Assembly (NCBI RefSeq): GCF_015223055.1
Contig: NZ_JADFBX010000003.1
Location: forward strand, 1-64,000
From: Pedobacter sp. MC2016-24
GTDB taxonomy: Bacteria; Bacteroidota; Bacteroidia; Sphingobacteriales; Sphingobacteriaceae
Direction of reading: 5' to 3'
Length of the DNA: 64,000 nucleotides
Shown piece after piece: positions 9,781-17,650 of this stretch. The position numbers and the translations under genes were made by a program. A model generated the notes under the pieces. The model did not search any database. It was not told the origin of the DNA and was given only the letters and a program-made list of their open reading frames with translations. Position 1 is the first letter of the stretch; every line of letters begins with the position of its first letter.

Positions 9781-11414
9781 TGAAATTAATAAAATTTGTA
9801 TTCCTGCTTGGCCTGATCGCCCCCGCATTGGTTTATGCCCAGGCACCAACGCTTAGAAAAGGAACAATGACGCCTGGTAAGGCCGATGATACTCCTGAAT
9901 CCTGGCACCTGATGTCGTACGACAAAGAAGGCATTTATGGAACAGGTGTAAATAAAGCCTACGAAGCGCTGTTAAAAGGTAAAACACCAAAGAAAAAAGT
10001 CCTGGTTGCCATTATGGATGTAGGAATTGCTTTGAACCACCCCGATTTGCAAGGGAAAATATGGACCAATCCCAAAGAAATTGCCGGAAATGGCATTGAT
10101 GATGATCATAACGGTTATGTCGATGACATACATGGCTGGAATTTTTTAGGTAACAAAGACCCGAAAAAGAATGTCATGAAAAGCGTTAAAGAGGCTGATC
10201 GTGAGTATTATCGGCTTTCACAATGGTATAAAGGAAAGGACACTGCTAAATTAACTCCAGACGAAAAAAAATATTTCAATCTGGCCAGAAAAGAATCTTA
10301 CCTGGGGGTGGCTGAAGAAAATTTAAGAAGACTTCCGGGTACGATGAAGGCGCTGGATAACATTCAATCGGGTATGGAGAAAAACGGTGCAGGTCATTTT
10401 CCTACTATAGCAGACATTGACCAATACCAGCCTCCTGCAGCAGAAAAAGCAGAAAACTTGTTGATGATGAGTCTGAACAATCTGGGACGAGGCCAGGAAT
10501 GGAAACCGACAGATTCAGTAAGTAAACTGATCCAGTCTTTAAAACGCAGCATGACAAAATCTGCGGAACGCAATTATCAGGACTACCTGGAAAGTGCTCA
10601 GGGAGACTACAGGGCCTTGATTTATGAAGGTTTGCCTAATCGTGAAGGTCGTTTTTATGGCAATGGTTTCCTGAATTTTGCATCAGTGGATCATGGAACT
10701 GCAGTGGCGGGGATCATTGCCGCCAATCGTCACAACGATATTGGCGCAACCGGGATTGTCGATGATGTGGAGATCATGATGATTCGTGTGGTCTTGCCTG
10801 CTGGTGATGAATACGATGAGGATGTGGCAAATGGCATCCGCTATGCGGTTGACAATGGTGCGGATATCATCAATATGAGTTTTGGAAAAAGCATTTCGCC
10901 TAAAAAGCAAATGGTGGATGAAGCCATTCAATATGCAGAGAAAAAAGGCGTGCTGATGGTTAGGGGAGCAGGTAATGTGACTCAAAATACAGATGTAAGA
11001 CCTTTTTATCCGACGCAGTTTTATTTAAATGGTAAAGAAGCTAAGCATGTGATCACGGTTGGAGCAACTGATTTGAAGGGTAAGATTATGGGCTTCTCTA
11101 ATTATGGAAAAAAGTCTGTTGATTTATTTGCTCCGGGTTTTAATATTTATACGACCATAACTCCGGTAGCAGGCATGTACGGTAAAATTCATGGTACCAG
11201 TATGGCATCGCCAATTGTGGCAGCAATAGCTGCATTGATTAAATCGTATTATCCGAAATTGACAGCGGTACAGCTTAAAGCCATATTGATGCAAACGGTA
11301 ACCAAAGTTCCGGAAGGTAATGCTGCGGGCAAAGAACTGGGCCAGATTTCAGTAAGCGGTGGCATTGTGAATGCCTATGAAGCCCTGAAACTTGCAGAAA
11401 AGATGTCTAAATAA
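9780..11414 (+). CDS. Secreted S8 (subtilisin-family) serine peptidase, second of a tandem pair
   Basis: A second 544-residue subtilase, collinear with the one upstream and clearly a tandem duplicate that has diverged. The signal peptide ends near VYA/QAP. The triad is Asp80 in VAIMDVGIALNHP, His305 in DHGTAVAG and Ser474 in HGTSMASPIVAA; the oxyanion region is VRGAGNVTQN. It shares the very large Asp-His insertion of its neighbour, though the inserts differ in sequence, which may reflect different substrate preference. It overlaps the preceding stop by one base. It is presumably periplasmic or exported to the surface. The triad is complete, so activity is expected. Confidence 0.93.
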   Translation: MKLIKFVFLLGLIAPALVYAQAPTLRKGTMTPGKADDTPESWHLMSYDKEGIYGTGVNKAYEALLKGKTPKKKVLVAIMDVGIALNHPDLQGKIWTNPKEIAGNGIDDDHNGYVDDIHGWNFLGNKDPKKNVMKSVKEADREYYRLSQWYKGKDTAKLTPDEKKYFNLARKESYLGVAEENLRRLPGTMKALDNIQSGMEKNGAGHFPTIADIDQYQPPAAEKAENLLMMSLNNLGRGQEWKPTDSVSKLIQSLKRSMTKSAERNYQDYLESAQGDYRALIYEGLPNREGRFYGNGFLNFASVDHGTAVAGIIAANRHNDIGATGIVDDVEIMMIRVVLPAGDEYDEDVANGIRYAVDNGADIINMSFGKSISPKKQMVDEAIQYAEKKGVLMVRGAGNVTQNTDVRPFYPTQFYLNGKEAKHVITVGATDLKGKIMGFSNYGKKSVDLFAPGFNIYTTITPVAGMYGKIHGTSMASPIVAAIAALIKSYYPKLTAVQLKAILMQTVTKVPEGNAAGKELGQISVSGGIVNAYEALKLAEKMSK

Positions 11415-11435
11415 TTGTCAGGAATGATAAATCAT

Positions 11436-12977
11436 ATGAAAAAACTAATATTTGTTGCTGCGCTCTTCCTGTTTCAGTACACTGCTGTATGGAGTAAGGA
11501 ACAACCCATGGTGCAAATCGAATATGTACTGAAGCAGCTGGGCGAGAAATTGCAGAAGGGTGAGTATAAATCGTTAAAGGTTCTGTTGAGTAGTCAGTTT
11601 AGGGTGGGTAAGTATCCTGCTGATCAGACCGACAAGGTCGTGCCCCAACTCTTGTCGCAAGCCAAATTTGAAGATGTTAAATTTGCTGATATTGAACAGA
11701 AAAACGGTAAGGTATATGCCAGTATAAAACTTACCATGGCAGGTGGAAATGCTTTGGTCGGAAAAGTAAAGCTGAATGAATACCTGGAAATAGAACGATT
11801 GGGGATTTTTGACCAATTGCTGGAAAACCCGGATCCGGTAGCTTATGAGTTGGCTAAGCCTACAAGCGCAATCCATGTAACCATTACCCGTTCTGCAGGA
11901 ATGATGTTTATTAAAGTCAAAGTAAATGGGAGTCGCGACCTGAATTTCCTTTTTGATACTGGTGCAGCCATTACAGTTGTTGACACTAAAACAGCCGCAG
12001 AGCTGGGCTTAAAAACGGAAACGGATAAATTAAAAGTTGGTTCTTCCAGTGGAATCGGTAGTTTTCAGACTTTTATTGATCCAGTGTTTACGGTGGGGGG
12101 TGTCAATGTGAAAGCGGTGAATGGCATTACCTCTGACATGTCTGGCTTTACGCGCATTTTTGGCTTGCCTGTAGCGGGGATCATTGGTCAGGACCTGCTT
12201 CGGGACCTGTTGGTAGAAGTAGACCTGGATCAGAATCAGCTCAACATTTACAATGGTGGGAATTTAGATTGGAAACCCGGGCAATCAGCGCAATTTAAGA
12301 TGCGGTTTAGCAGCGGGACACCGAAAATTAAATTGAATATATTCACGGAGGGAGAAAGTCACATTGGGGAGTATTTATTTGACACAGGTGCTGGTGCAGG
12401 ATTAGCTGTCAACGGATTTTACAATTTTAAGTATAAAATAAAGGATGGTTTGCAACAGGTAATGAGCAGCAAATCACTTGACCTGGCAGGCCATCAGAGC
12501 GAAAGCATGACCGGAAAAATCAAAGGGGTAAAATTGGGAGGTTATACTTTAAACAATCCTCAGGCTTCTGTTTCTGCAGAGCCCGAATCACAATTGACTG
12601 CCCAAAGGGAAGCTGGCTTATTGGGTATGGGTATTTTAGACCGTTTCAATATGCTGTTTAACAATCAGCAATCCGTCGTTTCAATGAGCCCTAATGGAAC
12701 TTTTAACGATCCATTTGTACCTGTATACCAACTGGGACTGGGCTTGTCATGGCTTGGGGCAGAGCAGTTTGTGGTCAGCAACTTAAATACTATGGGAAAG
12801 GCCTATCTGGCTGGTTTAAGAAATGACGATCAGATCCTTAAGGTCAATGGAAATGCTCCTGCGGTACTCAATGACATTGTAAAAGAGTTAAAGACCCTGA
12901 ATAAAGCTGATCTGAAGCTGGAAGTAAAAAGAGGTCAAACTGTCCAAATAATTACCCTTAAAAAATTAAGTGTCTGA
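11436..12977 (+). CDS. Exported two-lobed retropepsin-like aspartyl protease with PDZ domain
   Basis: About 513 residues from ATG 11436, chosen because it starts a clean signal peptide (MKKLIFVAALFLFQ). ATG 11424 and TTG 11415 are in-frame alternatives. After an N-terminal domain of about 130 residues come two retropepsin-type active-site motifs, FLFDTGAAITVVD and EYLFDTGAGAGLAV, roughly 140 residues apart. Each is followed later by a hydrophobic-hydrophobic-Gly (psi loop) segment (AGIIGQDLL; GLLGMGILD). A C-terminal PDZ domain (SNLNTMGKAYLAGLRNDDQILKVNG) should bind peptide C termini. It lies 21 bp after the subtilases and overlaps the TlpA start by one base, so it belongs to the same operon. 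Likely a periplasmic peptidase acting on imported peptides. Confidence 0.88.
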   Translation: MKKLIFVAALFLFQYTAVWSKEQPMVQIEYVLKQLGEKLQKGEYKSLKVLLSSQFRVGKYPADQTDKVVPQLLSQAKFEDVKFADIEQKNGKVYASIKLTMAGGNALVGKVKLNEYLEIERLGIFDQLLENPDPVAYELAKPTSAIHVTITRSAGMMFIKVKVNGSRDLNFLFDTGAAITVVDTKTAAELGLKTETDKLKVGSSSGIGSFQTFIDPVFTVGGVNVKAVNGITSDMSGFTRIFGLPVAGIIGQDLLRDLLVEVDLDQNQLNIYNGGNLDWKPGQSAQFKMRFSSGTPKIKLNIFTEGESHIGEYLFDTGAGAGLAVNGFYNFKYKIKDGLQQVMSSKSLDLAGHQSESMTGKIKGVKLGGYTLNNPQASVSAEPESQLTAQREAGLLGMGILDRFNMLFNNQQSVVSMSPNGTFNDPFVPVYQLGLGLSWLGAEQFVVSNLNTMGKAYLAGLRNDDQILKVNGNAPAVLNDIVKELKTLNKADLKLEVKRGQTVQIITLKKLSV

Positions 12978-14380
12978 TGCGTATTTACTGTTTATTATTA
13001 ATCATAGCCTTTTTATGTTTCGTTTTTGAAGCTGAGGCACTCACCATTAAAGGGAAAAGGATTGGGGCGAACGGAAAGTCTGCAGGTTTCTTCATTGATG
13101 CCTATGATGCCAAGGGCCCTGTACTGCAAAAATCGATTGAATTGGATGAAACAGGGAGTTTTAACCTGGAGATTGATGCCAAAAAGCCACTCGTTTATTG
13201 GATCAGTAACATTCCCTTTTATCTGTATCCGGATGAAACGGTAGAAATCACGCTTCCCGAACAAAAAAATGGGGCAATGGTAAGTTCTGATGCCTTAACG
13301 GCGAGTAACGAATTGGCTGTTGCCGGCAAGCGGAGTAAGGAGAACTTTTTGATTGCCGAACTTTACATCAGGTGGACGGATTTCAGTAAGAAATACGGGG
13401 GAGATACTTCTAGTATATTTTTTAAAGCAATTGAATCACTGGATAAGGAGAACAAAGTCTACATATTAAAAACCACGAGGGATAAAGACCTGCAGGAAAT
13501 TGCTTCGTTTTTAAATGACATGAGGTCTGTAGAATCGAGGCTCAGGTATTTAGCACGGGCAAAATCGGTAAAGCCAGATGATGCTTTTTACAGAGTACTG
13601 GACCGGGTTAATCTGAACAGCATTGGCTGGAATGGGCTTAAGCAAATCGCTGTCAGAGGTGGGGCCGCAAATTATTATAAGTTGATGCAAATCCGGGCGG
13701 GTGCAGACCGGAACGACTATGCGATTGCAGACAATGCTTCGGCAAAGCGCATTACCTGGTTGTTGAACCATGTCAGCAATGAACGGGTGATGTCTGCGGA
13801 GGTGGCACAGGCGATCATTTATCACCTGTCGATCTTGGGTTTGGATGACGAAATCAGACAAGCAATTGTACTGGCCAGAACTAAAATCACCGATCCAAAA
13901 GTAATCGAAACGATCAATGCAGAAGAACAGAAATATCTTGCTGCAGCGGCAAGAATGACTGCGCCTGATTTCGAATTGCCGGATGCTGCGGGGAAAATGC
14001 ATAAGCTGGCTGACCTTAGGGGTAAAATTGTGGCCATTGATGTTTGGGCTACCTGGTGTGTTCCTTGTATGCAGTCCCTGCCTAAATTCCTCGCGCTTCG
14101 TGAAAAATATAAAAACAATACCAATATCGTTTTCATGAGCATTTCCATCGATGAGGAGAAATCCAGAACCAAATGGACAGATTTTCTAAAAACAAAGGGA
14201 ATGAACGGACTGGATCTGTATGCGCCAAAAGGGTTGAGCAATAATTTTCAAACCGATTATGCGATTACAGGAATTCCGCGTTACATTTTAATCGATAAAA
14301 ATGGAAAGGTTATCGTCAGCCATGCGCCAAGTGCATCAACCGACGAATACGAACCGCTAATCAAAGCCGCTTTAAAATAA
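12977..14380 (+). CDS. TlpA-like thioredoxin-fold protein (cassette 1)
   Basis: A 467-residue exported thioredoxin-fold protein. A signal peptide covers the first 20 or so residues (LLLIIAFLCFVFEAEA). A DUF4369-like beta domain follows, then a helical middle region. The C-terminal AhpC/TSA-TlpA domain (about 320-467) has the redox motif WCVPC at Cys361 and Cys364 and a cis-Pro segment ITGIPRYILID. Proteins of this kind end many SusCD loci in Bacteroidota; their exact role there is unsettled but is usually taken to be periplasmic thiol-disulfide exchange. It overlaps the aspartyl protease gene by one base and closes the operon. Its stop directly abuts the stop of the convergent gene at 14381. 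Confidence 0.9.
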   Translation: MRIYCLLLIIAFLCFVFEAEALTIKGKRIGANGKSAGFFIDAYDAKGPVLQKSIELDETGSFNLEIDAKKPLVYWISNIPFYLYPDETVEITLPEQKNGAMVSSDALTASNELAVAGKRSKENFLIAELYIRWTDFSKKYGGDTSSIFFKAIESLDKENKVYILKTTRDKDLQEIASFLNDMRSVESRLRYLARAKSVKPDDAFYRVLDRVNLNSIGWNGLKQIAVRGGAANYYKLMQIRAGADRNDYAIADNASAKRITWLLNHVSNERVMSAEVAQAIIYHLSILGLDDEIRQAIVLARTKITDPKVIETINAEEQKYLAAAARMTAPDFELPDAAGKMHKLADLRGKIVAIDVWATWCVPCMQSLPKFLALREKYKNNTNIVFMSISIDEEKSRTKWTDFLKTKGMNGLDLYAPKGLSNNFQTDYAITGIPRYILIDKNGKVIVSHAPSASTDEYEPLIKAALK

Positions 14381-15424
14381 TTACAGTTTAACCTGACGGA
14401 TGATGTTCTTGATGTTCAGTTCAATCATGTCCGTCATGGTTTGACATTCCATATAGCCGGGATCTGCAAAATATGCAGCCATTCCGGCTTTGAGTTGTTC
14501 AATGTTTTCCGGAGTAGTCAGTATTTCTGTATTCGACACATCGCGTAGGTCGGCCAGACGGTGACGCTCACTCCTTACGCGGTGTAATAAAGCTGATTTC
14601 TCCTCCTGTTGATATTGCAGATAGGTTTTGTCTGTTAGGTGTTCCATACACAACTTTACATAAGGGAAGTTCTCCTTAAAAAATTGTGGTAAGTATACCT
14701 TGATGTTTCCTTCGTAAAATTGCTGGTCAAAGTCTATGGCGCGGATCCTGAATTGGATGTCGTCAAAATCTGGCGTAATCTGCACTACGAAGTTGTAAGC
14801 ACGCATATCGCCCAACAACATGATCAGGCAACGTTCATTAAACTTTACAAATTCTTTGGCAATACGGGTAGGGTTATACTCCGGGTTGTGCAGATAGGTT
14901 TTGGTAAAAACATCGCCGGGGATTCCGGCAATGTGCTCTTCAATTAAGGTTTCACGGTCTACCAGGTAATTGACTTGATTGGGTGAAAGAATTTCCTCCA
15001 GTTCTAAGCCATAGATGCGCGAAGCATCTGCTTTTTTTACGTAAAAGTAATCGTACACATCATTTAAACGGTTGACGATCCGAATGCGAAAAGGATTGGT
15101 ATTTCCAAAAGTGCAGTATTCAATTTTATCGATGTACTTATGCTGTACAATACGAAGGTTACCCGAGGCTTTCAGGTTGGCATAGATGACTTTAAGACCG
15201 TTGTGTAAGTCTTCTATCCGGTCATTGGCATAAATTGGCCCTTCCCACAGCGAATCCTTTCCGTATTTGTCCATGATCGGATAAGATTCATCAAATTGGA
15301 GCAGATCATGGTAGGTGATGGGTAATTTTGATTCCCGTTGGTAAGTCCGCAGGTATTTTTGTAAGGCTGCAGAAACCGGGAAAATCGGCTTCTTACGGGA
15401 TATTTTAACGTCATGTGCTTCCAT
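14381..15424 (-). CDS. Protein of unknown function with protein-kinase-like active-site motifs
   Basis: A 347-residue soluble protein with no signal peptide or membrane segment and no family I recognise by name. Several motifs follow the order of a protein-kinase fold: YFYVKKA (Lys130/131) as a candidate ATP lysine, ELEE (about 141-144) as the helix-C Glu, EEHIAGIPGD as a hinge, LLGDMRAYNFVV (Asp206, four residues, Asn211) as the catalytic loop, and IDFDQQ (Asp231) in the place of DFG. The spacing of these elements fits. It is a single gene, convergent with the cassette 1 operon and followed upstream by a separate AraC gene. It could be a small-molecule or protein kinase, or an inactive kinase-like protein. 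The fold assignment is inference from motif spacing. Confidence 0.6.
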   Translation of the reverse strand: MEAHDVKISRKKPIFPVSAALQKYLRTYQRESKLPITYHDLLQFDESYPIMDKYGKDSLWEGPIYANDRIEDLHNGLKVIYANLKASGNLRIVQHKYIDKIEYCTFGNTNPFRIRIVNRLNDVYDYFYVKKADASRIYGLELEEILSPNQVNYLVDRETLIEEHIAGIPGDVFTKTYLHNPEYNPTRIAKEFVKFNERCLIMLLGDMRAYNFVVQITPDFDDIQFRIRAIDFDQQFYEGNIKVYLPQFFKENFPYVKLCMEHLTDKTYLQYQQEEKSALLHRVRSERHRLADLRDVSNTEILTTPENIEQLKAGMAAYFADPGYMECQTMTDMIELNIKNIIRQVKL

Positions 15425-15495
15425 GGGGTAGGCAATTTAGGCTCAATTTAGCATTTTTCTGTAAACAATGCTTCATGAATAGGGCATACGGCAAG

Positions 15496-16347
15496 TTAAT
15501 GCAGTAGGTTATTCTGCTGCCGGATAATTTTTGGCCCCAAATTGCCATGTGTTTTTAAGAACTTGTTGAAATGGCTCAAATCGGAAAAACCAAATTCAAG
15601 ACTGATCTCCTTGATCATCAGGTCGCTGAATTTTAACCTGTTTTCAATGAGTTTAAACTTATAGTCGTCAATATAACTTTTGATCGAAACACCCATTTGC
15701 TTTTTAAACAGGGCGCTCAGGTGGTTCGCCGAAAAGTTGAAATGAGTGGATAAGGCATCCAACCGTAGCTGCTCTGGTTGATGAATGTGGCGATGGACAT
15801 AATCCATGATGGAAAGAAACAGGTTGCCGGGCTGTAGTCGTTCTGGTAAGTGCTGACTAAAGGCATTCTTTTTGATTAACGCAAAAACAGCGCGGATTAG
15901 AGACAGCACCACTTCATTCGCTGCGCTAAAAGATTCCTGCCATTCCAGGACGATTAAGCGCATCAATTGCTCAATTTTATCCAGATCGCTGCTGGGTTTA
16001 ACCAGGGAAGCGCCTTGTACAGCACTAATCGCAAGCAATTGATCTAACAACTTATTCCAGTCCTGATTTACTGAAGTATTGTTCCCGCCAGCAAGATAAC
16101 TGTTGCTGAATTTCAAGACGCTGAATTCTGTTTCTTCTACGACGTTAAAAATGTGGTAATCAGCAGGGGCCAGAAAAAACAGACATGGTGCCAGATAGGG
16201 CTTCCGCTCGCCGTTGAGCTCATGAAAACCAGCACCCGAATGCAAAAACATCAATTCGAAATGGTTGTGGTTGTGCATGGGGAACGGCCAATGCAAGGTT
16301 TTGAAATGCCTGATGAAAAGCGGGTCGTGTTGAATGAATCGTTCCAA
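15496..16347 (-). CDS. AraC-family transcriptional regulator
   Basis: A 283-residue regulator. The N-terminal half is a cupin-like sensor domain with HNHNHFELMFLHSG and the usual hydrophobic strands. The C-terminal 95 residues contain the two AraC helix-turn-helix motifs (LDALSTHFNFSANHLSALFKK and IKEISLEFGFSDLSHFNKFLK). It diverges from the MFS transporter gene at 16433 across an 85-bp gap that holds a promoter-like motif on each strand. Control of that transporter is the obvious hypothesis. The effector is unknown. Confidence 0.92.
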   Translation of the reverse strand: MERFIQHDPLFIRHFKTLHWPFPMHNHNHFELMFLHSGAGFHELNGERKPYLAPCLFFLAPADYHIFNVVEETEFSVLKFSNSYLAGGNNTSVNQDWNKLLDQLLAISAVQGASLVKPSSDLDKIEQLMRLIVLEWQESFSAANEVVLSLIRAVFALIKKNAFSQHLPERLQPGNLFLSIMDYVHRHIHQPEQLRLDALSTHFNFSANHLSALFKKQMGVSIKSYIDDYKFKLIENRLKFSDLMIKEISLEFGFSDLSHFNKFLKTHGNLGPKIIRQQNNLLH

Positions 16348-16361
16348 TGAATTAGTTTTTA

Positions 16362-16369
16362 CAAATATA
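16362..16369 (-). promoter_or_regulatory. Putative -7 element of the AraC gene
   Basis: On the minus strand this reads TATATTTG, a full match to the Bacteroidota TAnnTTTG consensus, 14 bp upstream of the AraC start codon. I found no good -33 element at the usual spacing. Confidence 0.45.
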
Positions 16370-16385
16370 TCGTTAAAATGTACAA

Positions 16386-16414
16386 TTTGAAATCTGCGAT
16401 TGACTGTAGGTTTG
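16386..16414 (+). promoter_or_regulatory. Putative Bacteroidota promoter of the MFS gene
   Basis: TTTG at 16386-16389 is followed after 17 bp by TAGGTTTG at 16407-16414. Both match the Bacteroidota TTTG/TAnnTTTG consensus. The expected transcription start is about 14 bases upstream of the ATG at 16433. It lies within 25 bp of the AraC promoter motif on the other strand, so an AraC dimer bound here could affect both genes. Confidence 0.6.
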
Positions 16415-16432
16415 TACGGGAAATAACAACAG

Positions 16433-17650
16433 ATGACTTTGAATCAGGAACAGAAAAAAATGCACCCGGCCATTATTCCCTTGATGGCAGTTTCGGCAGG
16501 CGTGATTGTCGCCAATATTTATTACAACCAACCCATTTTAAAAGAAATTGGCTTATCCGTGCATGCCACGGAAAGTGAGGTGGGGCGTATTTCCATGCTG
16601 GCCCAATTTGGGTATGGCCTGGGGATGTTCTTTTTGCTGCCTTTAGGCGATAAACTAAATCGGAAGAACCTGATTTTATTGTTGTGCGGCCTTCTGGTAC
16701 TCAGCTTAATTTTAGTCAGCTATGTTTCTTCCTTATGGGCGATATGTGCGCTCAGCTTTTTTATCGGTTTATTTTCTGTCCCTGCACAGATTATTCTGCC
16801 CATGGCGGCTACCCTCGATAGCGTCAATCGGGGTAAAACGGTAGGCAAGGTATTCAGTGGGATTCTGGTTGGTATATTGGGGGCCCGGGTAATTAGCGGA
16901 CTCATCGCCCAATGGCTGGGCTGGCGTTATGTTTACGGAATCTCTGCAGTGATGGTATTGACCATGGCTATTTTGATGAAGTTGTACCTGCCCGAAGTTA
17001 AACCGAAATTTAAAGGCAGCTATGGCAGTCTTTTAAAATCTACGCTATCCTTGGTTAAAGAATACAGTGTATTGCGGCAATCTGCTTTGTTAGGCGCTTT
17101 TACTTTTGGTGTGTTCTGCTCTTTCTGGACTACCTTAACCTTTCACTTAAGTGCTGCGCCATTGAATTATCAAGCCGGAACCATTGGCTTATTTGGCCTC
17201 ATTGCTATTGGAGGTGCACTGGTTGCTCCTTATTTTGGTAAGCTGGCAGATAAGGGGAATACGTATAAGTCTTTGTTGATCACCATCTCCATGATTATCG
17301 GTAGTGTTTTACTGATCAAGCTACTTCCTTTTTCCATTGCGGCGTTGATCATCAGTATCTTTTTCCTGGACATCGGTGTGCAGGCTACCCAAATCACCAA
17401 TTTTACGCGGATATACAGTTTACATGAGCATGCCCACAGCCGTTTAAATACCATATATATGACCACTTATTTTATTGGTGCAGCCATAGGTACTTATTTT
17501 GGACTTCTGAGCTGGAAGCTCGGTGGCTGGGATTTTTCTACCACCCAGATGTTGGTCTGGAGTTTTATTGCGTTGTTGATCGTTGTGATGTCTGAACGTC
17601 GGAATCGTTCAGTGGCTGCTGCCGGTAAGCAAGCAGTCCAGCTAAAATAA
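16433..17650 (+). CDS. MFS transporter (drug/metabolite efflux type)
   Basis: A 405-residue, 12-helix major facilitator. The motif A-like loop LPLGDKLNRKNLIL follows helix 2, and GARVISGLIAQWLGWRYVYG in helices 5-6 is typical of small exporters of this kind. It diverges from an AraC regulator, suggesting inducible efflux of an unidentified compound. The last 28 residues (helix 12 and a charged tail) are encoded in a stretch that also encodes, antisense, the C terminus of the next MFS gene: the two genes overlap by 86 bp tail to tail. Both reading frames are intact and full length. Confidence 0.9.
   Translation: MTLNQEQKKMHPAIIPLMAVSAGVIVANIYYNQPILKEIGLSVHATESEVGRISMLAQFGYGLGMFFLLPLGDKLNRKNLILLLCGLLVLSLILVSYVSSLWAICALSFFIGLFSVPAQIILPMAATLDSVNRGKTVGKVFSGILVGILGARVISGLIAQWLGWRYVYGISAVMVLTMAILMKLYLPEVKPKFKGSYGSLLKSTLSLVKEYSVLRQSALLGAFTFGVFCSFWTTLTFHLSAAPLNYQAGTIGLFGLIAIGGALVAPYFGKLADKGNTYKSLLITISMIIGSVLLIKLLPFSIAALIISIFFLDIGVQATQITNFTRIYSLHEHAHSRLNTIYMTTYFIGAAIGTYFGLLSWKLGGWDFSTTQMLVWSFIALLIVVMSERRNRSVAAAGKQAVQLK

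Noticed and set aside
13822..14241. A 139-residue open frame antisense to the cassette 1 TlpA gene
   Set aside because: Antisense to a conserved thioredoxin domain, serine/leucine-rich shadow translation with no start context.
17565..17650. Possible annotation error making one MFS frame run into the other
   Set aside because: Both frames are needed to complete the twelfth helix of their proteins, and both have normal lengths.
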